Below are positions 30,626 through 38,821 of a stretch of DNA of 64,000 bases, one piece after another (positions within the stretch are counted from its first letter, which is position 1; every line of letters starts with the position of its first letter). Origin of the DNA: Streptococcus oralis subsp. dentisani (GTDB lineage: Bacteria > Bacillota > Bacilli > Lactobacillales > Streptococcaceae). Where the stretch lies: NCBI RefSeq assembly GCF_002096335.1, contig NZ_NCUW01000030.1, positions 620,001 through 684,000 of the forward strand. Direction: 5' to 3'. The position numbers were made by a program, and so were the translations under genes. The notes under the pieces were generated by a model. The model was not told the DNA's origin and searched no databases. It was given only the letters and a program-made list of their open reading frames with translations.

Positions 30626-30880
30626 TCAAACTTTTAAATAACCCATGGAACTAGAAACACTTATCCTTGGTGGAATACTTACTAACATATGTATATAGTA
30701 TGGCATCAAGTGTCCTTCGATAATTTCAACACCTTTATAATTACACAAGCGATGAAATATTTCGCCTAAACTACTCCGATATTAATTATAGATTACTTTT
30801 CGTCTATGCTTAGGGGTGAACACAATGTGATACTTACAGTGCCACTTTGTGTGTGATAAACTATGAGACTTCTGTGCCAT
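30626..30880 (-). pseudogene. IS200/IS605-family TnpA remnant
   Basis: The minus strand from ATG 30880 reads MAQKSHSLSHTKWHCKYHIV and FTPKHRRKVIYN, then a stop TAA. The same frame goes on: YRSSLGEIFHRLCNYKGVEI, IEGHLMPYYIHMLVSIPP, and ends at GYLKV-stop. These are the N-terminal two thirds of Y1 transposase TnpA; the normal DHVH(or I)HM reads YYIHM and the catalytic Tyr region is gone. GAAAGGAG precedes the ATG. Truncated by or next to the IS30-like insert. Confidence 0.85.
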
Positions 30881-31042
30881 GGTTTTCTCCTTTCGCTTTA
30901 CAATTGGCTTGAACACCTTTATTGTATGGTGTTTGGAGTTTTTTTGGTATAACCTTCGACGCGCGCCTACATAGCGGGTGGTTGATTTGTCTAACTTTTG
31001 GGGTACTGTTCACAAGACGGGGTTTTGTGTTATAATAGAGGC
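30881..31042. other. IS200 end region and rlmB promoter
   Basis: Holds the leader of the IS200-like gene, with the GC-rich stretch cgacgcgcgcctacatagcg and cccgcta-type inverted segments typical of IS200 left ends. It ends in the rlmB promoter. No gene is apparent. Confidence 0.5.
31031..31036 (+). promoter_or_regulatory. Extended -10 of rlmB, predicted leaderless
   Basis: TGTTATAAT ends 6 nt before the ATG at 31043, so transcription should start on or at the start codon. The -35 region is weak. Confidence 0.65.
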
Positions 31043-31771
31043 ATGAAAACAAATGATATTGTCTATGGCGTCCATGCCGTTACTGAAGCCCTGCTTGCAA
31101 ACACCGGAAACAAACTCTACCTCCAAGAAGATTTAAGGGGGAAGAATGTTGAGAAAGTCAAGGAACTGGCTGCTGAGAAAAAGGTGTCCATCTCTTGGAC
31201 CTCAAAAAAATCCCTCTCTGAAATGACCGAAGGTGCCGTCCATCAAGGATTTGTCCTTAGAGTATCTGAATTTGCCTATAGCGAGCTCGATCAAATCCTT
31301 GCCAAAACGCGGCAAGAAGAAAATCCTTTGCTATTGATTCTGGATGGGTTAACTGATCCCCATAATCTGGGTTCTATCTTGAGAACTGCTGATGCGACCA
31401 ATGTTTCAGGTGTCATCATTCCCAAGCACCGTGCTGTCGGAGTTACTCCTGTCGTTGCCAAAACGGCCACAGGTGCCATTGAGCACGTACCGATTGCCCG
31501 AGTAACCAATCTTAGTCAAACCTTAGATAAACTCAAGGATGAAGGTTTCTGGACCTTTGGAACGGATATGAACGGTACTCCTTGCCACAAATGGAATACA
31601 AAAGGGAAAATCGCCCTCATCATTGGAAATGAAGGAAAAGGCATCTCGAGCAACATCAAAAAGCAGGTTGATGAGATGATTACCATTCCCATGAATGGAC
31701 ATGTTCAAAGCCTTAATGCCAGTGTTGCTGCAGCCATTCTCATGTACGAAGTTTTCCGAAACCGGCTATAA
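31043..31771 (+). CDS. rlmB: 23S rRNA 2'-O-ribose methyltransferase (TrmH/SpoU family)
   Basis: SPOUT methyltransferase, 242 aa, expected to methylate G2251-type ribose of 23S rRNA. N-terminal substrate-binding domain starts MKTNDIVYGVHAVTEALL. The knot domain has LDGLTDPHNLGSILRTADA, LIIGNEGKGIS and the C-terminal PMNGHVQSLNASVAAAILMYE. The start is set by a TATAAT only 6 nt upstream, excluding longer in-frame starts. It is convergent with trxB across a shared terminator. Confidence 0.92.
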   Translation: MKTNDIVYGVHAVTEALLANTGNKLYLQEDLRGKNVEKVKELAAEKKVSISWTSKKSLSEMTEGAVHQGFVLRVSEFAYSELDQILAKTRQEENPLLLILDGLTDPHNLGSILRTADATNVSGVIIPKHRAVGVTPVVAKTATGAIEHVPIARVTNLSQTLDKLKDEGFWTFGTDMNGTPCHKWNTKGKIALIIGNEGKGISSNIKKQVDEMITIPMNGHVQSLNASVAAAILMYEVFRNRL

Positions 31772-31806
31772 AAAGTTTCCAATCAACCTGATTGGAAACT
31801 TTTTTA
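31770..31806. terminator. Bidirectional terminator between rlmB and trxB
   Basis: AAAAAGTTTCCAATC / GATTGGAAACTTTTT, loop aacct, flanked by A and T tracts. Serves both convergent genes. Confidence 0.92.
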
Positions 31807-31809
31807 TGA

Positions 31810-32721
31810 TTAACTATGTTCGGTAATAAACTTGTAGGCTTCTTGCCCAGCGATAGCCCCATCACCAACTGCTGTTGTCACTTGGCGAAGGTCTTTCTGG
31901 CGAACATCTCCAACCGCAAAGATACCATCAACGGCAGTCTTCATGTGATTATCTGTTACAATCCAGCCTGACTGATCTTGAATATTCAGATCCTTAACAA
32001 AATCACTAACAGGGTCTAGTCCAACATAGATAAAGACACCTCCAAAGGCTTGCTCTGTCACTTGACCAGTTTTCACATTTTCAAATACAACTGACTCTAC
32101 TCGGTTTTCACCTTTGATTTCCTTGACTACAGAGTCCCAGATAAAGTTGACTTTCTCATTTGCAAAGGCACGGTCTTGCAAAACTTTTTGAGCACGAAGT
32201 TCATCTCGACGGTGAACAATAGTAACAGTCTTTGCAAAGCGAGTCAAGAAGAGAGCTTCTTCTACCGCAGAATCTCCTCCACCAACTACGAGCAAGTCTT
32301 GGTCACGGAAGAAAGCACCATCACAGACCGCACAGTAAGAAACGCCTCGGCTATTTAGTTCTTCTTCTCCAGGAACACCCAAAAGACGGTGTTTAGACCC
32401 AGTTGCCACGATGACAGTACGGGTTTCATAAACTTGGTCATCAGTGATGACCTTCTTATAGTCGGCATGATCTTCAATCTTTTCAACAAATCCATAAAGG
32501 TGCTCTACTCCAAGATTTTCAAGAGGTTCAAACATCTTCTCTGCCAATTCAGGTCCACTAATATTGGCATATCCAGGATAGTTTTCGATATCAGAGGTGT
32601 TGTTCATTTGCCCACCTGGCAGACCACCTTCAATCAAAGCAACTTTCAGATTGCTTCGAGCAGCATATAAGGCAGCTGTCATTCCCGCAGGTCCAGCACC
32701 GATAATAATCGTATCGTACAT
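31810..32721 (-). CDS. trxB: Thioredoxin reductase
   Basis: NADPH-dependent flavoenzyme that reduces thioredoxin, 303 aa. FAD motif IIGAGPAGMTAALYAARS at the N-terminus, redox-active CAVCDG at about 133-138, NADPH motif VVGGGDSAVEEA, and the C-terminal FAD motif GIFAVGDVR are all present. It lies downstream of the DUF4059 gene (65 nt), likely co-transcribed. Confidence 0.96.
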   Translation of the reverse strand: MYDTIIIGAGPAGMTAALYAARSNLKVALIEGGLPGGQMNNTSDIENYPGYANISGPELAEKMFEPLENLGVEHLYGFVEKIEDHADYKKVITDDQVYETRTVIVATGSKHRLLGVPGEEELNSRGVSYCAVCDGAFFRDQDLLVVGGGDSAVEEALFLTRFAKTVTIVHRRDELRAQKVLQDRAFANEKVNFIWDSVVKEIKGENRVESVVFENVKTGQVTEQAFGGVFIYVGLDPVSDFVKDLNIQDQSGWIVTDNHMKTAVDGIFAVGDVRQKDLRQVTTAVGDGAIAGQEAYKFITEHS

Positions 32722-32786
32722 TTCGATTCCTTCTTTCTTGTTGTAACTGTCTTTATTCTAACTTATTCTTGCTAGTCACGCAAGGA

Positions 32787-33011
32787 TTATGCCTTGAAAA
32801 CCAAGAGCAAACTCATAACGGCAAAGGATAACACCGGAACTACCAAAACTCCAATCATAATCATATCATAGAGATGGGCTTGACGAGCCTTGGCTGTCTT
32901 GTCCACACCAGACATAGCTCGCAATCCAATCCAAATCCCTAAAAAAATCACGACGAGAATGGTCGTTAAGATCAAACTCTCGAAATACAAAGAAAATAGT
33001 TGCAGCAGCAT
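32787..33011 (-). CDS. DUF4059 family small membrane protein
   Basis: 74 aa with two hydrophobic helices (about 8-29 and 48-72) joined by a basic loop containing KTAKARQAHLYD. Streptococcal conserved protein of unknown function. It lies between the amino-acid ABC pair and trxB on the same strand, as in pneumococcus. Confidence 0.75.
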   Translation of the reverse strand: MLLQLFSLYFESLILTTILVVIFLGIWIGLRAMSGVDKTAKARQAHLYDMIMIGVLVVPVLSFAVMSLLLVFKA

Positions 33012-33088
33012 GATCTCTCTCGTTTCTATCTTTTTTAAAGAGTAAACTCAGCTAGTCCAACTAACTGAGTTTTCCTTTTTCTATTATA

Positions 33089-33832
33089 TCAAATATAAGT
33101 CCGTTTGTAACTAGCGAAGAATTCTTTTGTCCGTTCTTCTTTCGGATAATTGATGATTTCATCCGGTGTGCCAGACTCGATGATTTTCCCTTTATCTAGG
33201 AATAAAACCTTGTCTGCCACTTGGGCTACAAAAGACATATCGTGACTAACCAAGATCATGGTCTGACCAGACTTGGCAGCGTCTGCAATAGACTTTTCTA
33301 CTTCACCGACCAACTCTGGGTCAAGGGCTGAAGTAGGCTCGTCCAAGAGCAAGACATCTGGTTTCATAGCAAGCGCACGCGCGAGGGCAACCCGTTGCTT
33401 TTGTCCACCTGATAAATGGCGAGGATAATGATTTTCACGGTCAGAAAGACCAACCTTGGCCAACTCTTCCTTAGCGATTTTTGTTGCCTCCTCGTCCGAT
33501 AATTTTTTAACGACAACCAAACCTTCCTTGACATTGTCAAGGGCTGTTCGGCGTTCAAACAAATTAAACTGTTGGAAAACCATGGACAACTTGCGACGAA
33601 GGGTTAGGATCTCTTCTTGGCTAATCTGAGAAAAATCAACTTTAAAATTGTCAATCTGAATCGTTCCACTATCTGGAGTTTCAAGGTAGTTCAAACTACG
33701 AAGAAAGGTTGATTTCCCAGCTCCAGATGAACCAATCAAAGCCACTACCTCACCTTTTTGGATATCCAAGTTCAGATGATTCAAGACTGTCTGTCCTGAA
33801 AAGGATTTGCTTAAATTCGAAATCTTAATCAT
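33089..33832 (-). CDS. Polar amino acid ABC transporter, ATP-binding protein
   Basis: 247 aa GlnQ/HisP-type importer ATPase. Walker A GSSGAGKST, signature LSGGQKQRVALARAL, Walker B LLLDEPTSALD and H-loop LVSHDM are intact. It overlaps the permease stop by 1 nt. A substrate-binding protein is not encoded next to it. Confidence 0.93.
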   Translation of the reverse strand: MIKISNLSKSFSGQTVLNHLNLDIQKGEVVALIGSSGAGKSTFLRSLNYLETPDSGTIQIDNFKVDFSQISQEEILTLRRKLSMVFQQFNLFERRTALDNVKEGLVVVKKLSDEEATKIAKEELAKVGLSDRENHYPRHLSGGQKQRVALARALAMKPDVLLLDEPTSALDPELVGEVEKSIADAAKSGQTMILVSHDMSFVAQVADKVLFLDKGKIIESGTPDEIINYPKEERTKEFFASYKRTYI

Positions 33833-34632
33833 TAACGAAGGTCTCCTTTCACATCTGTAGACACTGTATCCGGCGCTGAGATAGCCATTTTCTTCTCGAT
33901 AAAGCGACCGAGGCTTTCGATTCCGATATTGACCACCCAGTAAACGAGAGCAACGGAGATGAAGCGTTCAAAATAGCGGTAATCTGCTCCACCCAAAATC
34001 TGAGCCTGGGCAAAGACCTCCACAACACCTGCACTAAAGGCTAGAGAAGTTCCCTTGGTCAAACCGATAAGGGAGTTGATCAAAGTCGGTGTCGCTACCA
34101 CCGCCGCATTTGGAATAATCACACGACGATAAACTTGCGCTCGTGTCATACCCAAACTACGCGCCGCCTCAATTTCACCTGGATTAACAGAAAGGATGGC
34201 TGCACGAATCGTTTCACTTGCATAAGCCGCCTCATTGAAAGCAAAGGCTACAATCGCAAAAAGTGCCGCTGGAATCGCATTGATATTGAAACCAGTGCCC
34301 CATTGCTGGTTGATAGCTTTCAGTAACAAAGGAATTCCGTAGTAGGTCAACATAAGTTGAACTAGGATTGGGGTACCTTTTAAGAAGCTGACGAAAAAAG
34401 CCTGCAAGGGATATAAGATTTTAACACGATTGATCTTTACAATGGCAAAAATCAGGGCAAGTAGCAAACCAAAGAGTGCACCTCCAAGCGTTAACATCAA
34501 GGTTGTAGGCAATTGTTGGACAATCCTTGGAATTCCATCGAAGACCGAACGCAAACTAAAGAGCTTGCCATCCGGAATGAGTTGCATCAAATTTTGGTAC
34601 CAATCTGATGCTAAAAATGTTGTAACAGTCAT
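33832..34632 (-). CDS. Polar amino acid ABC transporter, permease
   Basis: 266 aa HisMQ/GlnP-type permease with about five to six helices and the EAA loop EAARSLGMTRAQVYRRVIIP. An N-terminal FLASDWYQNLMQLIPDGKLF segment precedes the first helix and shows no solute-binding domain. First gene of the two-gene importer; substrate unknown (glutamine, cystine or similar by family). Confidence 0.92.
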   Translation of the reverse strand: MTVTTFLASDWYQNLMQLIPDGKLFSLRSVFDGIPRIVQQLPTTLMLTLGGALFGLLLALIFAIVKINRVKILYPLQAFFVSFLKGTPILVQLMLTYYGIPLLLKAINQQWGTGFNINAIPAALFAIVAFAFNEAAYASETIRAAILSVNPGEIEAARSLGMTRAQVYRRVIIPNAAVVATPTLINSLIGLTKGTSLAFSAGVVEVFAQAQILGGADYRYFERFISVALVYWVVNIGIESLGRFIEKKMAISAPDTVSTDVKGDLR

Positions 34633-34788
34633 AAAAACATCCTCTCCTGATAATGATTCATTCTATCATACTTCTGCTCGCAAGCAAATTATTTGCTACG
34701 GGCTACTCAGACTTTGTCTATCTTCTAGTTTATCACACTTTAAAACAGGGAGGCTATATATTTTACCTATCAAGGAGATAAATAAAAA

Positions 34789-35145
34789 CTATCTCAAACC
34801 TAAGTCCTCATAGGTTTTTCTATAGCCGATTTGTTTAACAGCACCATTCTCCACCAAAATTGGACGTTTCAATAACATGCCATCACTAGCCAGAAGCTTG
34901 GCTGCTTCTTGTTTTGACAAGCTTCCCACCTTATCTTTCAGGCCTAGTTCTCGGTATTTGATCCCGCTAGTATTGAAAAATTGTTTCACTTCAAAACCGG
35001 AAGTTTCCAACCAGTTCAAAATCGCATCTTCACTTGGTGTTTCTTCTACGATGTGGACATCTTGGTATTCCAGTCCAAGTTGATCCAATTCATTTTTTGC
35101 TTTCTTACAAGTTGAACATTTTGGGTATTCGATAAATTCTAACAT
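34789..35145 (-). CDS. ArsC/Spx-family thioredoxin-fold protein (YffB-like)
   Basis: 118 aa. The N-terminal YPKCSTCKKAKNEL carries a CxxC, and the C-terminal LLASDGMLLKRPILVENG is the ArsC/Spx family anchor. Members include arsenate reductases and Spx regulators. The lack of an adjacent ars operon and the YffB-like ends argue against true arsenate reductase. Precedes (5' of) the amino-acid permease on the same strand, separated by about 155 nt. Confidence 0.82.
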   Translation of the reverse strand: MLEFIEYPKCSTCKKAKNELDQLGLEYQDVHIVEETPSEDAILNWLETSGFEVKQFFNTSGIKYRELGLKDKVGSLSKQEAAKLLASDGMLLKRPILVENGAVKQIGYRKTYEDLGLR

Positions 35146-35157
35146 CTTCTTTTCTTT

Positions 35158-35673
35158 CTATTTTTTATTTTCTTGAAATGCTACACCTTCATGTTGCAAG
35201 AGCCAGACTTTCTTTTCGACTCCAGATGCATAGCCTGTCAGACGATTTCCTGATCCTAACACACGATGACAGGGTACGAGGATGGACCAAGGATTGCGCC
35301 CCACTGCTCCACCAATCGCTTGGGCAGAAGCTACTTGCAGGTCCTGCGCTATTTGTCCGTAAGTCACTGTTTGACCATAAGGAATGGCCTGTAAGTATGC
35401 CCAGACTCTCTTTTCAAAATCTGTTCCAATAGGAGCCAAAGGTAAGTCAGATAGATCCTGAACACTGCCTTCGAAATAGGTATCTAAATAGCAAATAACT
35501 TGGTCAAGAACAGGATGCTCCTTAACTGTTTCCATCCTATGCGTATTGACGCCTCTCTCAAAATGAGTTTGGTTCTGCACCCAAATTCCATACAGATATT
35601 GCTCGTCAGCAACTAAGGATAAGGTTCCAATTGGCGACGGGTAGAGCATTTTTGCGTACTTATTCTGCTTCAT
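35158..35673 (-). CDS. ogt: Methylated-DNA--protein-cysteine methyltransferase
   Basis: Suicide repair of O6-alkylguanine, 171 aa. The active-site motif PCHRVLGSGNRLTGYASG and the DNA-binding helix TYGQIAQDLQVASAQAIGGAVGRNP are clear. Its start overlaps the GNAT gene stop by 4 nt and it precedes the ArsC-like gene by 12 nt, so the three form an operon. Confidence 0.94.
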   Translation of the reverse strand: MKQNKYAKMLYPSPIGTLSLVADEQYLYGIWVQNQTHFERGVNTHRMETVKEHPVLDQVICYLDTYFEGSVQDLSDLPLAPIGTDFEKRVWAYLQAIPYGQTVTYGQIAQDLQVASAQAIGGAVGRNPWSILVPCHRVLGSGNRLTGYASGVEKKVWLLQHEGVAFQENKK

Positions 35674-36164
35674 TTCTTTAATTTCTGATAGGCCAAGCGT
35701 TCCCCATCAACTAGGACTTTTCCGACCTGACTAAATCCAAGTTTTTCAAAGATATGCTGCATGACCTTGTTTTCTGCATGCGTATCTGAACGAAAATCTA
35801 GGTAATCAAAACCTTCAATCAAGCCTTCTAGGAAAGTCTGAGCAACTCCCTGCCCTTGGACATCTGTTGCTACAGCGATACGGTGAAAGACCAGATATTC
35901 CGACTCTCCCCCCTGCCAACTTCCTTCATAAATGGCTTCATAGGCTTCCTCTGGGCTCTTGGTCACAGCAGCATAGGCTAGCAGTTCTCCCTCTTCCAAG
36001 GCCACATAGGCTTGACCAGAGATGATATCATCAATAATGATGTCGGCATTTGGATAGCCATTTTGCCACTGGTCACTGCCTGACTTGGCTAAACATTTTT
36101 TGGCATCCTCCATCACCTGCATAATCGCATCTACTTCGTTTGGAAATGCTAAACGAATCTCCAT
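35670..36164 (-). CDS. GNAT-family N-acetyltransferase
   Basis: 164 aa. Acetyl-CoA site appears as FHRIAVATDVQGQGVAQTFLEGLI, followed by DFRSDTHAENKVMQHIFEKLGFSQVG. N-terminal residues MEIRLAFPNEVDAIMQVMED begin the fold. Substrate unknown. First gene of the GNAT-ogt-arsC-like operon. Confidence 0.85.
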   Translation of the reverse strand: MEIRLAFPNEVDAIMQVMEDAKKCLAKSGSDQWQNGYPNADIIIDDIISGQAYVALEEGELLAYAAVTKSPEEAYEAIYEGSWQGGESEYLVFHRIAVATDVQGQGVAQTFLEGLIEGFDYLDFRSDTHAENKVMQHIFEKLGFSQVGKVLVDGERLAYQKLKK

Positions 36165-36298
36165 CTTTTCCCCTCATTTCTAACTATTTTCTCTCATCAT
36201 AGCATAATTTAGGGCTTTCTACAAGCAGTTGAAACTTGACTTTTGTTTTTTATTATTTTATAATCTAGTTATCGAAACTAGATAAAAAGGAGTTGGAA

Positions 36299-36745
36299 AT
36301 GAATTCTATCTTTTCCTACCCAAAATGGGAAGACATTCCAAACATTGACCTCTACCTGGATCAGGTTTTGCTTTATGTCAATCAAGTCTGTGCCCCTATC
36401 TCTCCAGAAAAAGAAAAGGGCCTGACCGCATCCATGGTCAATAACTATGTCAAACACGGTTACCTGACAAAGCCTGACAAAAAGAAATACCAACGCAAAC
36501 AGATTGCCCGTTTAATTGCCATTACTACTCTCAAATCTGTCTTTTCGATCCAAGAAATCGCTCAGACACTTAATACTCTACAAACTCAAGCGAGCTCAGA
36601 TCAGCTCTACGATGCTTTTGTGGATTACATGAACCAAGGAATCGATCCAGAAAATCCAATTATCCAAACCAGCTGCCAAACGGTCAAACTCTATCATCAA
36701 ACTCTAGACTTAATCCTTAGCAAAGAAGAGGAGGAAACCCAATGA
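36299..36745 (+). CDS. DUF1836 domain protein (putative MerR-like DNA-binding)
   Basis: 148 aa. The central region KGLTASMVNNYVKHGYLTKP followed by KKKYQRKQIARLIAITTLK resembles the winged-helix/MerR-like turn of DUF1836. I use the ATG at 36299, which has AAAGGAG 6-11 nt upstream; a TTG two codons earlier overlaps that site. Its stop overlaps the start of the TrhA-like gene (ATGA), so it is likely a partner or regulator of it. Confidence 0.82.
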   Translation: MNSIFSYPKWEDIPNIDLYLDQVLLYVNQVCAPISPEKEKGLTASMVNNYVKHGYLTKPDKKKYQRKQIARLIAITTLKSVFSIQEIAQTLNTLQTQASSDQLYDAFVDYMNQGIDPENPIIQTSCQTVKLYHQTLDLILSKEEEETQ

Positions 36746-37389
36746 ATACCAGCTTAAAACTCAGTAAAAAACTCAGTTTTGGAGAAGAAATTGCCAATAG
36801 CGTAACCCATGCTGTGGGTGCAGTTATCATGCTCATCTTACTCCCCATTTCATCCACCTATAGTTACGAAGCACATGGATTTTTATCATCTTTTGGTGTT
36901 TCTATCTTTGTTATCAGTCTATTTCTCATGTTTCTCTCGTCAACCATTTACCACTCGATGGCCTATGGTTCGACCCACAAATACGTCTTGCGAATCATCG
37001 ACCACTCTATGATTTATGTGGCTATCGCAGGCTCTTATACGCCAGTCGTATTGACCTTGATGAATAACTGGTTTGGCTATCTGATTATTGCCATTCAGTG
37101 GGGAACGACCATCTTTGGCATCCTCTATAAAATCTTTGCTAAAAAGGTCAATGAGAAATTCAGTCTTGCTCTTTACCTGATTATGGGCTGGTTGGTTCTG
37201 GCTATCATTCCTGCCATTATCAGTCAAACAACGCCAATCTTTTGGAGTCTCATGGTAACTGGTGGACTCTGTTATACAGTTGGAGCTGGATTCTATGCCA
37301 AGAAAAAACCTTATTTCCACATGATTTGGCATCTCTTTATCCTAGCCGCATCTGCACTCCAGTACATCGCCATTGTTTATTACATGTAA
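36742..37389 (+). CDS. trhA: Hemolysin III / TrhA-type membrane protein
   Basis: 215 aa, seven hydrophobic helices, PAQR/HlyIII family. Conserved residues: EEIANSVTHAVGA at the N-terminus, SSTIYHSM, RIIDHSMIYVAIAGSYTP, and the C-terminal HMIWHLFILAASALQY, giving the metal-site His and Asp pattern. In Bacillus and E. coli TrhA/YqfA is linked to membrane energetics or fluidity; the haemolytic role is unproven. Translationally coupled to the DUF1836 gene. Confidence 0.88.
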   Translation: MNTSLKLSKKLSFGEEIANSVTHAVGAVIMLILLPISSTYSYEAHGFLSSFGVSIFVISLFLMFLSSTIYHSMAYGSTHKYVLRIIDHSMIYVAIAGSYTPVVLTLMNNWFGYLIIAIQWGTTIFGILYKIFAKKVNEKFSLALYLIMGWLVLAIIPAIISQTTPIFWSLMVTGGLCYTVGAGFYAKKKPYFHMIWHLFILAASALQYIAIVYYM

Positions 37390-37428
37390 AAAAAGACAAG
37401 GTTTTTTATCCTTGTCTTTTAGTTTTAG
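37388..37428 (+). terminator. Terminator of DUF1836-trhA
   Basis: AAAAGACAAG / CTTGTCTTTT, loop gttttttatc, followed by a T-rich tract. Confidence 0.85.
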
Positions 37429-37487
37429 TATTGCTTTGGTTTCAATGTCAATAAGTGTGTTCTTTTTGAATCAGTAACTATTCTAAT

Positions 37488-38804
37488 TTATCTATCTTGA
37501 AATAAATAAAATCCCTTTGTAATACTATAAAAAATAACTAACAAAGAAATAACTATAAGACTAGATTGCCAGAAACCTGATATATCTACTAAACTACGGC
37601 CTAAAAATTGGCCAATAAGGCTAACTAAAATTAAAATAATTAAATTGAAAATTACTGACACTAATAAAATTAACAACGAATGTATTATTGCCTCGCCTAT
37701 ACGTATTTTAAAAAGTTGTAATCTTGACACTCCCAGTGTCTTTAACTGTTTAATGTCCTCAATATCTTTATTAGAAGATAAAATTGTAAGAGAAATAGAA
37801 CTAGTAATAATCAGAATAATTGGAGCAGACAGATAAGCAATAAAGGAAGCTCTTGCTTCGTTTACACCGTTTGCTGTATTCATGAATGAATACATATTTT
37901 GGGTGTAAAGAATAAACCCAGAAATGAGAGTTACTCCCATGCTCATTGAAGTTTGTATACTTTTCAAATAGCTAGGATTGGATAGTAGATTCCAAAAGCC
38001 TGTATTAATTACATAATTTTCAGTTTGAAATATCCTCATTAAAAATTTTATTAGAAACATTTGAATTGATGGAGATAGTGATTGAATAATAAGGATGTGA
38101 ATAATTAATAAAAATAATATTATGCTTGACTGTGTTTCAATTATTTCTTTGTTTCTGATAAAACCTGCTGAAACAATAGAACCTATACATAGTAACCATA
38201 GGAATAAACGAACAGAGATGTTAACAAATCCAGTTACTGTAACTTTTCTTTTTTTCTTTTTTGGTTTTAATATTGATGATATTTTAAGTATTCGACTTGA
38301 ATAAAAGTAAGCCCCTATCCCGACAATTGTTGGGACTATAAAAACACTCAATAAAATTGATTGAATGTTGGCTGTAATAACTAAATCAGGTAACTCATCT
38401 CTTCCTAATAAATTTTGTAAAAATTTGTAGTAACTATCTGCCATGATAAATGAAAGTATTGTACCAATACTACTAACAATCTCTGCCATTAAATAAAACT
38501 GTCCAGATACTAATAAAGATAACTGAGTTCTGCTTGCGCCTAAGATAGCCCATAATTGGTAATCCTTTTTAAAGATATCTATTAGCAGTCTTATATTATT
38601 TGAAATAAGGAAAAATAGAGTAGTTCCGCCAAAAATTATTAGCATTTGAAAAAGTTGTGAAGCGTTAATATTAGCAGTCTTTATTGAACTAGCAATACCA
38701 AATAAAGATGTTCCAACAATCAGGCTAGATATAAATAGTAATGGTATTGTTCCTAACCATTGTCTTTTTGAGTACTGAAATTGGTAAATGATTAATTTTA
38801 GCAT
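37488..38804 (-). CDS. FtsX-like ABC transporter permease
   Basis: 438 aa polytopic protein: a first helix (about 16-38), then LIIFGGTTLFFLISNNIRLL, and a second FtsX-type block toward the C-terminus (SAPIILIITSSISLTIL, then KQLKTLGVSRLQLFKIRIGEAII). Such permeases pair with MacB/LolD-type ATPases in export or peptide resistance. Visibly AT-rich (one 60-nt line counts 16 G+C) compared with the neighbours, suggesting acquisition. Start site AGGAGGATTTATTATG is the same string as in the ATPase gene. Pairs with the split ATPase 17 nt upstream. Confidence 0.82.
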   Translation of the reverse strand: MLKLIIYQFQYSKRQWLGTIPLLFISSLIVGTSLFGIASSIKTANINASQLFQMLIIFGGTTLFFLISNNIRLLIDIFKKDYQLWAILGASRTQLSLLVSGQFYLMAEIVSSIGTILSFIMADSYYKFLQNLLGRDELPDLVITANIQSILLSVFIVPTIVGIGAYFYSSRILKISSILKPKKKKRKVTVTGFVNISVRLFLWLLCIGSIVSAGFIRNKEIIETQSSIILFLLIIHILIIQSLSPSIQMFLIKFLMRIFQTENYVINTGFWNLLSNPSYLKSIQTSMSMGVTLISGFILYTQNMYSFMNTANGVNEARASFIAYLSAPIILIITSSISLTILSSNKDIEDIKQLKTLGVSRLQLFKIRIGEAIIHSLLILLVSVIFNLIILILVSLIGQFLGRSLVDISGFWQSSLIVISLLVIFYSITKGFYLFQDR

Positions 38805-38821
38805 AATAAATCCTCCTCAAA

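Noticed and set aside
30861..31052. 63-codon minus-strand frame near rlmB
   Set aside because: It overlaps the IS200 leader and the rlmB start; the sequence is explained by the IS200 end and the plus-strand gene.
34789..35145. True arsenate reductase
   Set aside because: CSTC motif and fold fit the wider ArsC/Spx/YffB family, but no ars genes are nearby, so the specific name is not justified.
36278..36493. 71-codon minus-strand frame over the DUF1836 gene
   Set aside because: Antisense shadow of a supported gene with a clear ribosome site on the plus strand.
36742..37389. Hemolysin/virulence factor
   Set aside because: The name hemolysin III is historical; the sequence shows a PAQR-type membrane protein and nothing specific to lysis.
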